A stretch of 64,000 bases of DNA, taken from NCBI GenBank assembly GCA_038239145.1, contig JBBSFB010000001.1, positions 1 to 64,000 on the forward strand. Direction: 5' to 3'. Numbering within the stretch: position 1 is the first letter of the stretch; each line of letters starts with the position of its first letter. The DNA comes from PALSA-610 sp038239145 (GTDB taxonomy: Bacteria; Actinomycetota; Acidimicrobiia; IMCC26256; PALSA-610). Position numbers and translations under genes: made by a program. Positions 7,526-15,267 of the stretch are shown piece after piece. The notes beneath the pieces were generated by a model. The model saw nothing but the letters and a program-made list of their open reading frames with translations. It had not been told where the DNA came from and did no database searches.

Positions 7526-7875
7526 TGGCCGACGACAGCACTACGAACGACAGCACTACGAACGACAGCACTACGAACGACAGCACTACGAACGACAGCA
7601 CTACGAACGAGAGCGTCGACGAGCGGGGTAACTCCCGCAAGGTCCGTGAGGGCATCGCGGTCTCGGTGAAGATGGACAAGACCGTCGTCGTCGCGGTGGT
7701 GGACCGCGTGCGTCACCGTCGCTACCAAAAGACGATGCAGCGCACGAAGCGGCTCTACGCCCACGATGAGGCGAACGACGTGCGCGAAGGTGATCGCGTC
7801 CGGGTGGCCGAGACGCGTCGGCTCTCGAAGAACAAGCGCTGGCGGATCGTGGAAGTCCTGGAGCGTGCCCGATGA
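7525..7875 (+). CDS. rpsQ: 30S ribosomal protein S17 with N-terminal pentapeptide repeats
   Basis: S17 is a primary 16S-binding OB-fold protein. The core begins near residue 36 (RKVREGIAVSVKMDKTVVVA) and includes RHRRYQKTMQRTKRLYAHDE and the terminal KNKRWRIVEVLE. Most S17 proteins are 80-95 residues; this one is 116 because the N-terminus carries five copies of Asp-Ser-Thr-Thr-Asn (residues 4-28) coded by a perfect 15-base tandem repeat. An internal start is possible, but the ATG overlapping the rpmC stop is the only coupled start. The extension is hydrophilic and probably disordered. Confidence 0.95.
   Translation: MADDSTTNDSTTNDSTTNDSTTNDSTTNESVDERGNSRKVREGIAVSVKMDKTVVVAVVDRVRHRRYQKTMQRTKRLYAHDEANDVREGDRVRVAETRRLSKNKRWRIVEVLERAR
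7534..7608 (+). repeat. Five-copy 15-base tandem repeat in the rpsQ 5' end
   Basis: The unit GACAGCACTACGAAC is repeated five times without change and without gaps, coding DSTTN five times. Perfect identity, including synonymous positions, points to recent slippage expansion. Read on the minus strand and put in register, the unit matches 10 of 15 bases of the repeat at 36280-36354. Confidence 0.95.
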
Positions 7876-8240
7876 TCCAACAGGAGTCGCGACTCAAGGT
7901 CGCCGACAACTCGGGCGCACGCGAGGTGCTCTGCATCAAGGTGCTCGGCGGGACCCGCCGGCGCTACGCGAGCATCGGCGACATCTTCGTCGCCACCGTG
8001 AAGGACGCGGTTCCGGGCGCCTCGGTGAAAAAGGGCGACGTCGTCAAGTGCGTGGTAGTGCGTACGAAGAAGGAGAAGCGCCGTCCCGACGGTAGCTACA
8101 TCCGCTTCGACGAGAACGCCGCAGTATTGATCAACGACCAGATGCAGCCGCGAGGCACGCGCATCTTCGGTCCGGTCGGACGCGAGCTGCGCGACCGCCG
8201 CTTCATGCGGATCGTGTCGCTCGCGCCGGAGGTGTTGTGA
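7872..8240 (+). CDS. rplN: 50S ribosomal protein L14
   Basis: L14 lies at the subunit interface and binds RsfS in ribosome silencing. The 122-residue length is exact for the family. The product begins MIQQESRLKVADNSGAREV and contains GDIFVATVKDAVPG and the C-terminal GPVGRELRDRRFMRIVSLAPEV. It overlaps the rpsQ stop by an ATGA junction and is overlapped in turn by rplX (GTGA). Confidence 0.99.
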   Translation: MIQQESRLKVADNSGAREVLCIKVLGGTRRRYASIGDIFVATVKDAVPGASVKKGDVVKCVVVRTKKEKRRPDGSYIRFDENAAVLINDQMQPRGTRIFGPVGRELRDRRFMRIVSLAPEVL

Positions 8241-8548
8241 GTATGAAAGTGAAGAAGGGCGACGACGTCGTCGTGCTCGCCGGTAAGGACATCGGTCGGC
8301 GCGGCACCATCACGCGCGTCATTAACGCCACCGATAAGGTGATCGTCGACGGCATGAACATGGTGAAGCGTCACACCAAGCCCAAGGGCCAGGTCATGCA
8401 GGGCGGCATCATCGACAAGGAGATGCCGATCCACGTCTCGAACGTGGCGTTGTGGTGCAAGGAGTGCGGCGCGACCCGCATCGGGTACCGCTTCGCCGAC
8501 GACGGCGCCAAACACCGCGTCTGCCGTAAGTGCGGGGGCGATATCTGA
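8237..8548 (+). CDS. rplX: 50S ribosomal protein L24, zinc-ribbon type
   Basis: L24 is an assembly initiator on 23S rRNA. The KOW domain is at residues 3-40 (KVKKGDDVVVLAGKDIGRRG), followed by NMVKRHTKPKGQ. The C-terminal half carries two CxxC pairs (Cys74/Cys77 and Cys96/Cys99) in ALWCKECGATRIGYRF and HRVCRKCGGD, a likely zinc site absent from the E. coli-type protein. The start is GTG 8237 overlapping the rplN stop; ATG 8243 would drop two residues. Confidence 0.96.
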   Translation: MSMKVKKGDDVVVLAGKDIGRRGTITRVINATDKVIVDGMNMVKRHTKPKGQVMQGGIIDKEMPIHVSNVALWCKECGATRIGYRFADDGAKHRVCRKCGGDI

Positions 8549-9120
8549 TGGCATCCACTGCCACCGAGACCCCGCGCTTGAAGCAACGCTTCGAAAACGA
8601 GCTGAAGCCGCAACTGCAGAAGGACCTCGGTCTCTCGAACGTGATGCAGGTGCCGCAGCCGGTCAAGATCGTCGTGAACATGGGTGTCGGTCGGGCCACG
8701 CAGCAGCGGTCGCTGCTCGATGGCGCGGTCACCGACTTGACGATCATCACGGGCCAAAAGCCGCTGGTCACCAAGGCGAAGAAGTCGATCGCGAGCTTCA
8801 AGCTCCGCGAGGGCAACGAGATCGGCGCCAAGGTCACCTTGCGCGGCGACCGGATGTGGGAGTTCTACGACCGGCTCGTGAGCCTGGCGATCCCGCGCAT
8901 CCGAGACTTTCGTGGGATGCCACCGAAACAGTTCGACGGTCACGGGAACTACACGTTCGGTCTCACCGAGCAACTGGTGTTCCCGGAGATCGACTACGAC
9001 AAGATCGACAGCGTTCGCGGCATGAACGTAACGATCGTGACCACAGCGGAAACCGACGACCAGGGGCTCGCGCTCCTGCGGGTGCTCGGGTTCCCGTTCC
9101 GCCGCGACGGGCAGGGGTAA
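8548..9120 (+). CDS. rplE: 50S ribosomal protein L5
   Basis: L5 binds 5S rRNA and contacts S13. The 190-residue product has VPQPVKIVVNMGVGRATQQ, the TGQKPLVTKAKKSIASFKLREG block and the C-terminal GMNVTIVTTAETDDQG with LLRVLGFPFR. The ATG at 8548 overlaps the rplX TGA and is preferred over an in-frame start at 8530 inside rplX. Confidence 0.98.
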   Translation: MASTATETPRLKQRFENELKPQLQKDLGLSNVMQVPQPVKIVVNMGVGRATQQRSLLDGAVTDLTIITGQKPLVTKAKKSIASFKLREGNEIGAKVTLRGDRMWEFYDRLVSLAIPRIRDFRGMPPKQFDGHGNYTFGLTEQLVFPEIDYDKIDSVRGMNVTIVTTAETDDQGLALLRVLGFPFRRDGQG

Positions 9121-9124
9121 ATCG

Positions 9125-9310
9125 ATGGCCAAAAAGGCACTCGTCAACAAGCAGCAGCGCACACCGAAGTTCAAGGTGCGCGGATACACGCGGTGTCGCC
9201 GGTGCGGTCGGGCGCGCTCGGTCTACAAGGACTTCGGTCTCTGTCGGCTCTGCCTGCGCGAAATGGCCCACGCCGGGGAGATCCCGGGCATGACGAAGAG
9301 CTCGTGGTAA
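9125..9310 (+). CDS. rpsZ: 30S ribosomal protein S14, type Z (zinc-binding)
   Basis: S14 is a 30S head protein assembled late. This is the short 61-residue zinc form: Cys24/Cys27 and Cys40/Cys43 lie in TRCRRCGRARSVYKDFGLC and RLCLREMA, the zinc knuckle of type Z. The C-terminus GEIPGMTKSSW is diagnostic. It sits between rplE and rpsH as in Gram-positive spc operons. No zinc-free paralogue is visible in the window. Confidence 0.98.
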   Translation: MAKKALVNKQQRTPKFKVRGYTRCRRCGRARSVYKDFGLCRLCLREMAHAGEIPGMTKSSW

Positions 9311-9356
9311 TGGGCCTCGTGATCATGGGTCTCGGGGAGAAGGGGAGGTACTCGCG

Positions 9357-9761
9357 ATGACGATGACCGACCCGATCGCAGACATGCTGACGCGCATCCG
9401 GAACGCGAACGTCGCGTTCCACGACGACGTCGCCATGCCGTCGTCGAAGCTGAAGGAAGCCGTCGCGGTGATCTTGGAGCGCGAGGGCTACATCACGGGC
9501 TTCGATGTGGCGGCCGATCCCAGCCGCCCCGGGAAGCGCCTGACGATCAAGATGAAGTACTCGAGTGACCGCCGCCGGACCATCTCCGGCATCAAGCGGG
9601 TTTCGCGCCCCGGCCTCCGTGTGTATTCGAAGGCCGACGGCGTCCCCCGTGTTCTCGGCGGTATGGGAATCGCAATCGTGTCCACCAATCAGGGTCTATT
9701 GACCGACCGCGAGGCGCGCGAGCGCCGCGTCGGCGGCGAGATCTTGTGCCAGGTCTGGTAG
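9357..9761 (+). CDS. rpsH: 30S ribosomal protein S8
   Basis: S8 binds the central domain of 16S rRNA and represses the spc operon in E. coli. The 134-residue product begins MTMTDPIADMLTRIRNAN and ends with GGMGIAIVSTNQGLLTDREA and GGEILCQVW, all typical. The ATG at 9357 follows GGGAGGTACTCGCG; ATG 9363 is a close alternative. A 46-base spacer separates it from rpsZ. Confidence 0.98.
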   Translation: MTMTDPIADMLTRIRNANVAFHDDVAMPSSKLKEAVAVILEREGYITGFDVAADPSRPGKRLTIKMKYSSDRRRTISGIKRVSRPGLRVYSKADGVPRVLGGMGIAIVSTNQGLLTDREARERRVGGEILCQVW

Positions 9762-9773
9762 CGGAGCTGCGTC

Positions 9774-10313
9774 ATGTCGCGTATCGGTAAGCAAGCGATC
9801 ACCGTCCCGAGCGGCGTCGAAGTGACGATCGACGGCTCCGCCGTGCGCGTGAAGGGCCCGAAGGGCCAGCTCGAGTACAGCATCGTCGGTGACATCGCGA
9901 TCGAACGCGACGGCGACGCGCTCAACGTGAGCCGCGCCGACGACTCGCGCTCGAACCGGTCGTTGCACGGTCTGCAGCGGACGTTGATCGCGAACATGGT
10001 GATCGGCGTCTCCGACGGTTTCTCCAAGGAGCTCGAGATCATCGGCGTCGGCTACCGCGCCGCCGCGCAGGGCCCGAACGCGATCGAGCTCTCGGTCGGG
10101 TACTCGCACACGGTCAAGTTCGACGCCCCCGACGGTGTGACGTTCGAGGTGCCGCAACCCACGCGCATCATCGTGCGTGGTCACGACAAGCAGCTCGTGG
10201 GTCAGGTCGCGGCCGACATTCGCAAGGTCCGCAAGCCCGAGCCCTACAAGGGCAAGGGAATCCGTTACGTCGGCGAGCACGTCCGGCGCAAAGCCGGCAA
10301 GTCGGCGAAGTAG
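9774..10313 (+). CDS. rplF: 50S ribosomal protein L6
   Basis: L6 lies near the sarcin-ricin loop. The 179-residue product has the two tandem L6 domains; it begins MSRIGKQAITVPSGVEVTID, contains GLQRTLIANMVIGVSDGFSK, and ends with the signature KPEPYKGKGIRYVGEHVRRK. Twelve bases separate it from rpsH and 15 from rplR. Confidence 0.99.
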   Translation: MSRIGKQAITVPSGVEVTIDGSAVRVKGPKGQLEYSIVGDIAIERDGDALNVSRADDSRSNRSLHGLQRTLIANMVIGVSDGFSKELEIIGVGYRAAAQGPNAIELSVGYSHTVKFDAPDGVTFEVPQPTRIIVRGHDKQLVGQVAADIRKVRKPEPYKGKGIRYVGEHVRRKAGKSAK

Positions 10314-10328
10314 CAGAGGGTTTCCGCC

Positions 10329-10685
10329 ATGCGCCTCACGAAATCCGATCACCGCGACCGGCGCCACCGCCGGGTTCGCAAAAAGGTCACCGGCACGGCC
10401 GAGCGGCCGCGCCTTGCGGTTTTCCGGTCGAGCAAGCACATCTACGTGCAGGCCATCGACGACCTCGCGGGCATCACGCTCGTGAGCGCGTCGACGATGG
10501 AGAAAGACCTGCGGGGCGGTTCCACCTCGACGATCGAAGCCGCCAAGAAGATCGGGACGCTGGTCGGTGAGCGGGCGAAAGCGGCCGGCATCTCCACCGT
10601 CGTGTTCGATCGGGGCGGATTCAAGTATCACGGCCGGGTCGCCGCGGTCGCCGACGGCGCCCGCGAAGCCGGGTTGACTCTCTAA
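10329..10685 (+). CDS. rplR: 50S ribosomal protein L18
   Basis: L18 binds 5S rRNA with L5 and L25. The 118-residue product shows RLAVFRSSKHIYVQAIDD, ASTMEKDLRG, the helix AAKKIGTLVGERAKAAGI and the C-terminal FDRGGFKYHGRVAAVADGAR. The basic N-terminus RRHRRVRKKVTGTAERPR is usual. RBS AGAGGG precedes the ATG. Confidence 0.98.
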   Translation: MRLTKSDHRDRRHRRVRKKVTGTAERPRLAVFRSSKHIYVQAIDDLAGITLVSASTMEKDLRGGSTSTIEAAKKIGTLVGERAKAAGISTVVFDRGGFKYHGRVAAVADGAREAGLTL

Positions 10686-10699
10686 GGGATTGGTCTCAC

Positions 10700-11245
10700 A
10701 TGCCTGATCAGTACGACGAACGCGTGATCTCGATCAACCGCGTCGCCAAGGTCGTGAAAGGTGGCCGGCGTTTCTCGTTCACCGCGCTCGTGGTGGTCGG
10801 CGACGGCAACGGGAACGTCGGACTTGGCTACGGCAAGGCCAAAGAGGTTCCGGCCGCGATCCAAAAGGGAATGGAAGAGGCGCGTAAGAGCTTCTTCGCA
10901 GTCCCGCTCGCGGGATCTACGATCACCCACGTGATCATGGGCCAGCACGACGCGGCCCGAGTGTTGATGAAGCCCGCCGCGCCCGGTACCGGAGTGATCG
11001 CGGGCGGCGCCGCCCGGGCGATCCTCGAAGCCGCCGGCATCCACGACGTGCTCGCCAAGTCGCTCGGGTCGTCGAACGCGATCAACGTCGCTCGGGCCAC
11101 GATGCAGGGACTGATGGCGCTCCGCCGCCCCGACGACGTCGCCCGGCTGCGGGGCAAGTCGCCCGAAGAGGTCGCGACGAAGGGCATGCTCAACGCGTAC
11201 CGCGAACGTCAGCGCGGCAAGCTCGAGGTGACGGAGGTCAAATGA
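10700..11245 (+). CDS. rpsE: 30S ribosomal protein S5
   Basis: S5 lies at the mRNA entry pore and affects decoding accuracy. The 181-residue product contains ERVISINRVAKVVKGGRRFS, VGDGNGNVGLGYGKAKEVP and the GTGVIAGGAARAILEAAGI block. The start is ATG 10700. Its 3' end overlaps rpmD by an ATGA junction. Confidence 0.99.
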   Translation: MPDQYDERVISINRVAKVVKGGRRFSFTALVVVGDGNGNVGLGYGKAKEVPAAIQKGMEEARKSFFAVPLAGSTITHVIMGQHDAARVLMKPAAPGTGVIAGGAARAILEAAGIHDVLAKSLGSSNAINVARATMQGLMALRRPDDVARLRGKSPEEVATKGMLNAYRERQRGKLEVTEVK

Positions 11246-11439
11246 GTGACGCCCGAACTTCAGGGATAAAGGTGACGCTCACGCGCTCACAGATCGGTAT
11301 CAAGCCGAAGCAGCGCGGAACGCTCCGCGCGCTCGGTCTGCGCCGGATCGGATCGACGAACACGTTGCCCGACCGGCCCGAGGTGCGCGGCATGATCGCT
11401 CGTGTTCCGCACCTCATAACGGTGGAGGAGCTTCCGTGA
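11242..11439 (+). CDS. rpmD: 50S ribosomal protein L30
   Basis: L30 is a small 50S protein missing from some lineages. The 65-residue product has KVTLTRSQIGIKPKQRGTLR, then LRRIGSTNTLPDRPEVRGMI and the terminal VPHLITVEE, all family-typical. It overlaps both rpsE (ATGA) and rplO (GTGA), so translation of the three is coupled. Confidence 0.97.
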   Translation: MSDARTSGIKVTLTRSQIGIKPKQRGTLRALGLRRIGSTNTLPDRPEVRGMIARVPHLITVEELP

Positions 11440-11927
11440 AGATCCACGACTTGAAACCGGCGCCCGGTTCGCGCCGAGCGAAGAAGCGCGTCGGACGCGG
11501 CATCGGCGGCAAGGGTGGCAAGACCGCGGGTCGCGGCAGCAAGGGCCAGGGCGCCCGCGGAAACGTGCCGGCCCGGTTCGAAGGTGGCCAGACCCCGTTG
11601 CACCGCCGGACCCCGAAGGCCAAGGGCTTCAACAACCCCTTCCGGATCGAGTACCACGTCGTGAACCTGTCGACGCTCGACGGCTTCGACGCCGGCGCCG
11701 AGGTGACTCCCGACACGCTCCGGGCCAGTGGCCTCGTGGCCAAGCGGGGCCTGGTCAAGATTCTCGCTCGGGGCGAACTGACCAAATCGCTCACCGTACG
11801 CGCCCATGCGTTCTCGGCCGCCGCAGTTCAGGCGATCGAGGCCGCCGGGGGCTCGACCGAGGTCCTGGCCCTCCCGTGGCCCACGGGTCGTCCGCCGGCT
11901 CGCGGGAATGCCCTCACCAACCGCTAG
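11436..11927 (+). CDS. rplO: 50S ribosomal protein L15
   Basis: L15 is a late-assembly 50S protein. The 163-residue product begins MKIHDLKPAPGSRRAKKRVG, then the glycine-rich GRGIGGKGGKTAGRGSKGQ and the signature FEGGQTPLHRRTPKAKGFNN. The C-terminal half (residues 90-150) has the usual alpha/beta fold sequence, with LVKILARGELTKSLTV. It starts at GTG overlapping rpmD. A 63-base gap to secY follows. Confidence 0.98.
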   Translation: MKIHDLKPAPGSRRAKKRVGRGIGGKGGKTAGRGSKGQGARGNVPARFEGGQTPLHRRTPKAKGFNNPFRIEYHVVNLSTLDGFDAGAEVTPDTLRASGLVAKRGLVKILARGELTKSLTVRAHAFSAAAVQAIEAAGGSTEVLALPWPTGRPPARGNALTNR

Positions 11928-11990
11928 CTACACTGCCTCGTCCGGTTGTTCCGGTCGTGACGAGGTCGTCGACCCCATGAGGTCTCGGTG

Positions 11991-13307
11991 ATGTCAGGGC
12001 TTTCGCGCCTCCAGAACATGTTCCGCGTCGCTGACCTGCGGAACAAGATCCTGTTCACAATCTTCGTCATCTTCTTGTTCCGGATGGGTTCGCACATCCC
12101 GGTCCCGTACGTCGACTTCAAAGCCGTCCAGGAGTTGCAGTCGCAGTCGAAGGGCGCCGGCGGTGTGCTCGGGCTCTTCAACCTGTTCTCCGGCGGCGCG
12201 TTGACCGCCGTCTCGGTGTTCTTCCTCGGGATCATGCCGTACATCACGGCGTCGATCATCATGCAGTTGCTCGGGGTCGTGATCCCCAAACTCGAGGAAT
12301 GGCAGAACGAGGGTCAGACCGGGCAGAAGAAGATCACGCAGTGGACCCGCTACCTCACGGTCGCGCTCGCGCTGATGCAGTCGACCGCGTTCGTGTTCGT
12401 CTTGAAGAGCGGCAACGGTGGTTTGCTCGGTCAGTCGGGCATCTCGCTGCCGGTCGGGACCGTGCTCATCCCGCACTTCACGGTGTTCCGCGCGCTGATG
12501 ATCATCATCACCTGGACGACCGGGTGCGCGCTGGTGATGTGGCTGAGCGAGCTGATCACCCAGCGCGGGATCGGCAACGGCATGTCGATCCTGATCTTCA
12601 CGTCGGTCGTGTCGCGGCTCCCGTACCAGGGCTCATTGGTCCTCAAGCAGTCGACGTTCGAGTTCATCGCGATCCTGGCCCTGGCGATCGGCCTCGTCTA
12701 CGCGATCGTGCTGATCGAGTCGGGGCAGCGACGAATACCAGTCCAGTTCGCCAAGCGCGTCGTGGGCCGCCGAATGTACGGTGGCCAGAGCACCTACATA
12801 CCGCTGAAGGTCAACCAGTCGGGTGTTATCCCGGTGATCTTCGCGACCTCGCTGCTGTCGTTCCCGGCACTCGCGGCGACGATCCTGCCCAAGGGCGCCG
12901 GCAAGTGGATCAACGACCACCTCGTCGGTCAGGCTACGACGAGCTGGTTCTACATCATCTGCTTCGGCGTCCTGATCATGTTCTTCTCGTACTTCTACAC
13001 GGCCATCGCGTTCAACCCGCAGCAGCAGGCCGACATCATCCGCAAGCAGGGTGGGTTCATCCCCGGCATCCGGCCCGGGCCTCCCACAGAGCGCTACCTG
13101 GCCAAGGTCCTCAACCGGATCACGCTGCCGGGCGCGCTCTACCTGACCGTCATCGCCATCATCCCGTTCATCGTGTTGAAGGCGTGGAACATCCAGGATC
13201 CGTTCGGTGGGGTGACCATCCTCATCGCGGTCGGCGTCATGCTCGAGACCATGAAGCAACTCGACAGCCAACTGATGATGCGGAACTACGAGGGCTTCCT
13301 CTCCTAG
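11991..13307 (+). CDS. secY: Protein translocase subunit SecY
   Basis: SecY forms the channel of the Sec translocon with SecE and SecG. The 438-residue product has ten expected membrane helices, the cytoplasmic-loop signature FSGGALTAVSVFFLGIMPYI near residue 65, GQKKITQWTRYLT, and the C-terminal QGGFIPGIRPGPPTERYL. The ATG at 11991 is chosen for the GAGGT eight bases upstream; a GTG directly before it (11988) would add one residue. It follows rplO and precedes adk, the canonical spc order. Confidence 0.98.
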   Translation: MSGLSRLQNMFRVADLRNKILFTIFVIFLFRMGSHIPVPYVDFKAVQELQSQSKGAGGVLGLFNLFSGGALTAVSVFFLGIMPYITASIIMQLLGVVIPKLEEWQNEGQTGQKKITQWTRYLTVALALMQSTAFVFVLKSGNGGLLGQSGISLPVGTVLIPHFTVFRALMIIITWTTGCALVMWLSELITQRGIGNGMSILIFTSVVSRLPYQGSLVLKQSTFEFIAILALAIGLVYAIVLIESGQRRIPVQFAKRVVGRRMYGGQSTYIPLKVNQSGVIPVIFATSLLSFPALAATILPKGAGKWINDHLVGQATTSWFYIICFGVLIMFFSYFYTAIAFNPQQQADIIRKQGGFIPGIRPGPPTERYLAKVLNRITLPGALYLTVIAIIPFIVLKAWNIQDPFGGVTILIAVGVMLETMKQLDSQLMMRNYEGFLS

Positions 13308-13311
13308 CCCT

Positions 13312-13971
13312 ATGACCTCAGATCCCCGACTCGTGCTGCTCGGGAGGCAGGGTGCCGGTAAAGGCACCCAGTCGACCCGTCTGGCGGACCATTACGGCGT
13401 CATCCACGTCTCGACCGGCGACATGTTCCGGACGCAGGCATCACAGGGGACCGCGTTCGGGCTCGAGGCCAAGCGCTACATGGACGCGGGCGATCTCGTC
13501 CCCGACGAGATCGTCGTGGGGGTGATCGAAGAGTCGATGGTCCCGGGTGGGCCGCTCGGCGGTGGCTTCGTCCTCGACGGGTTCCCCCGCACGCTGCACC
13601 AGGCCCGCGAGCTCGACCGGGTGATCGCCGGCGATCCGTTGCATCTCGTGATCGATCTCGACGTGCCGAGCGAGATTGTCTTCGACCGCATCGCGGGCCG
13701 GCGGGTGTGCGAGGACTGCCAACGCGTGTACCACGTCAACCTGCCGCCCGAGCATCCGTGGGTGTGCGACACCTGCGGCGGCAGCGTGCGCCAACGGGAC
13801 GACGACACCGACGACGCGGTGGAACGCAGGCTCGAGCTCTACGAACGAGAGACCGTCCCGATCGTCGAGTACTACCGCGCGCTCGGGTTGCTCACGGTGG
13901 TCGACGGCGTCGGCGAGGGCGACGAGGTCTTCGATCGTCTTCTCAAGGTCTGCGCCGAGCAGCTCACGTAA
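13312..13971 (+). CDS. adk: Adenylate kinase, zinc-LID type
   Basis: The enzyme interconverts ATP plus AMP with two ADP. The P-loop GRQGAGKGT lies at residues 11-19, the AMP-binding STGDMFR at 34-40, and DGFPRT at 89-94. The LID carries Cys133, Cys136, Cys152 and Cys155, a structural zinc site as in Gram-positive adenylate kinases. The length of 219 fits the long form. ATG 13312 lies four bases after secY. Confidence 0.98.
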   Translation: MTSDPRLVLLGRQGAGKGTQSTRLADHYGVIHVSTGDMFRTQASQGTAFGLEAKRYMDAGDLVPDEIVVGVIEESMVPGGPLGGGFVLDGFPRTLHQARELDRVIAGDPLHLVIDLDVPSEIVFDRIAGRRVCEDCQRVYHVNLPPEHPWVCDTCGGSVRQRDDDTDDAVERRLELYERETVPIVEYYRALGLLTVVDGVGEGDEVFDRLLKVCAEQLT

Positions 13972-13984
13972 GGGCTGCGTCCCA

Positions 13985-14731
13985 ATGGTCCTGCGCAAGA
14001 CTGCACCTCAGATCGCGTTGATGCGTCGCGCCGGCGCGGTGGTGGCCGAGATGCACGAGGCGTGCACGCGGGTCGCGGTCGCCGGAGCCACCACAGCCGA
14101 TCTCGACCGCGCTGCGCACGACGTGCTCGACCGCCGCAACGCCCGCTCCAATTTTCTCAACTATCACGGGTTCCCGGCGGTGGCCTGCATCTCACCGAAC
14201 GAGGTGATCGTGCATGGAATCCCCGGCCCTCGGGTGCTCGAAGAGGGCGACATCGTTTCCATCGACTGCGGGGCGATCATCGAGGGCTGGCACGCCGACG
14301 CCGCGATCACGATCCCGGTCGGCGCCGTCGACGCCGAGTCCCGGCGGCTCATCGACGTCACCCGCACCGCCCTCGAATCCGCGATCGCGGCCACGTTCGC
14401 GGGCAACCGCCTGGGCGATGTCGGTGCCGCGGCCGAGCAGGAGGCCCGCACCGCCGGATTCGGGGTGGTCCGGGAGTACGTGGGCCACGGCATCGGTACG
14501 GCCATGCACGAGGAGCCCGACGTCCCCAATTACGGGCCGGCGGGACGCGGGATGAAGCTGCGGACCGGCATCGTCCTCGCCATCGAGCCCATGATCACCG
14601 CCGGCAGCCCGGCGACCCACACCCTCGACGACGGTTGGACGGTCGTGACCGCCGACGGATCGCGGGCGGCGCACTTCGAGCACACAGTGGCCATCACCGA
14701 CGACGGCCCCACGGTCCTCACGCTCCCGTGA
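13985..14731 (+). CDS. map: Methionine aminopeptidase, type I
   Basis: The enzyme removes the initiator methionine co-translationally. The 248-residue product shows the pita-bread fold signatures: FPAVACISPNEVIVHGIPG, the metal-binding aspartates in SIDCGAIIEGWHADAAIT, GHGIGTAMHEEP with the metal histidine, AIEPMI and FEHTVAIT with the two glutamates. ATG 13985 gives the expected start MVLRKTAPQIALMRRAG; the same frame is open further upstream but overlaps adk. No long N-terminal SH3-binding extension is present. Confidence 0.97.
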   Translation: MVLRKTAPQIALMRRAGAVVAEMHEACTRVAVAGATTADLDRAAHDVLDRRNARSNFLNYHGFPAVACISPNEVIVHGIPGPRVLEEGDIVSIDCGAIIEGWHADAAITIPVGAVDAESRRLIDVTRTALESAIAATFAGNRLGDVGAAAEQEARTAGFGVVREYVGHGIGTAMHEEPDVPNYGPAGRGMKLRTGIVLAIEPMITAGSPATHTLDDGWTVVTADGSRAAHFEHTVAITDDGPTVLTLP

Positions 14732-14741
14732 CGAACGTGGC

Positions 14742-14771
14742 TTGGCAGTGACCACCCTGATCAGGTAATCT
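14742..14771 (+). promoter_or_regulatory. Likely sigma-70-type promoter for infA-rpmJ-rpsM operon
   Basis: TTGGCA (14742-14747) and TAATCT (14766-14771) are spaced by 18 bases in the 130-base gap between map and infA. Transcription would start near 14778 and leave an untranslated leader of about 85 bases before infA. The map stop lies only 11 bases upstream, so read-through from the spc genes is also likely. Confidence 0.6.
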
Positions 14772-14861
14772 TTTCGGTCGGCTCCTTGCCCGTTCCGCGC
14801 GCCCAGGACCCCAAGAAATTGGACGTCCGCTGGCGCGCTCCAGCCCTGAAGGTGATGCTCT

Positions 14862-15086
14862 CTGGCCAAGCCCAAGGATGACACGATCCTGGTCGAAGGT
14901 ACGGTCGTCGAACCGCTGCCGAACGCCATGTTCCGTGTCGAGCTGGAGAACGGGCACAAGGTGCTGGCCCATATTTCCGGGAAGATGCGGATGCACTACA
15001 TCCGCATCGCACCGGGCGACAAGGTGCAGGTCGAGCTCACGCCCTACGACCTCAGCCGCGGTCGCATCACGTACCGCTACAAGTAA
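14862..15086 (+). CDS. infA: Translation initiation factor IF-1, apparent CTG start
   Basis: IF-1 occupies the 30S A site during initiation. The frame codes the OB-fold VEGTVVEPLPNAMFRVELEN, GHKVLAHISGKMRMHYIRI and the end YDLSRGRITYRYK, matching the 72-74-residue family. No ATG, GTG or TTG lies between the in-frame TGA at 14853 and the conserved core; the only suitable codon is CTG at 14862, giving (M)AKPKDDTILVEG. An AAGG at 14849-14852 lies nine bases upstream of it, a good ribosome-binding spacing. The next ATG would delete about 20 conserved residues. rpmJ follows after 55 bases. Confidence 0.93.
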   Translation: MAKPKDDTILVEGTVVEPLPNAMFRVELENGHKVLAHISGKMRMHYIRIAPGDKVQVELTPYDLSRGRITYRYK

Positions 15087-15141
15087 CCCGCAACCGCGCC
15101 AGACGCGCGAGATGCCAGACGCAACAGTGAAGGTGACGGCA

Positions 15142-15255
15142 ATGAAGGTTCGTCCTTCGGTCAAGAAGATGTGCGACAAGTGCAAGGTGATCCGCCGGCA
15201 CGGCTCGGTGCGGATCATCTGCGACGATCCGCGCCACAAGCAGCGGCAGGGTTAG
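15142..15255 (+). CDS. rpmJ: 50S ribosomal protein L36, zinc form
   Basis: L36 is the smallest 50S protein. The 37-residue product begins MKVRPSVKKMCDKCKVIRRH and carries the zinc ligands Cys11, Cys14, Cys27 and His32, so it is the zinc-dependent form. Unlike many L36 proteins it ends HKQRQG. A GTGA-rich stretch AAGGTGACGG precedes the ATG. It lies between infA and rpsM as in other Gram-positive alpha operons. Confidence 0.97.
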   Translation: MKVRPSVKKMCDKCKVIRRHGSVRIICDDPRHKQRQG

Positions 15256-15267
15256 GAGAAACGGCAG

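Noticed and set aside
7534..7608. Short direct repeats considered as a CRISPR array
   Set aside because: The 15-base units are contiguous with no spacers and lie in frame within rpsQ. No cas genes are present.
7434..7764. Minus-strand frames with repeated SFVVL or VVRSA
   Set aside because: These are antisense readings of the rpsQ repeat array with no independent support.
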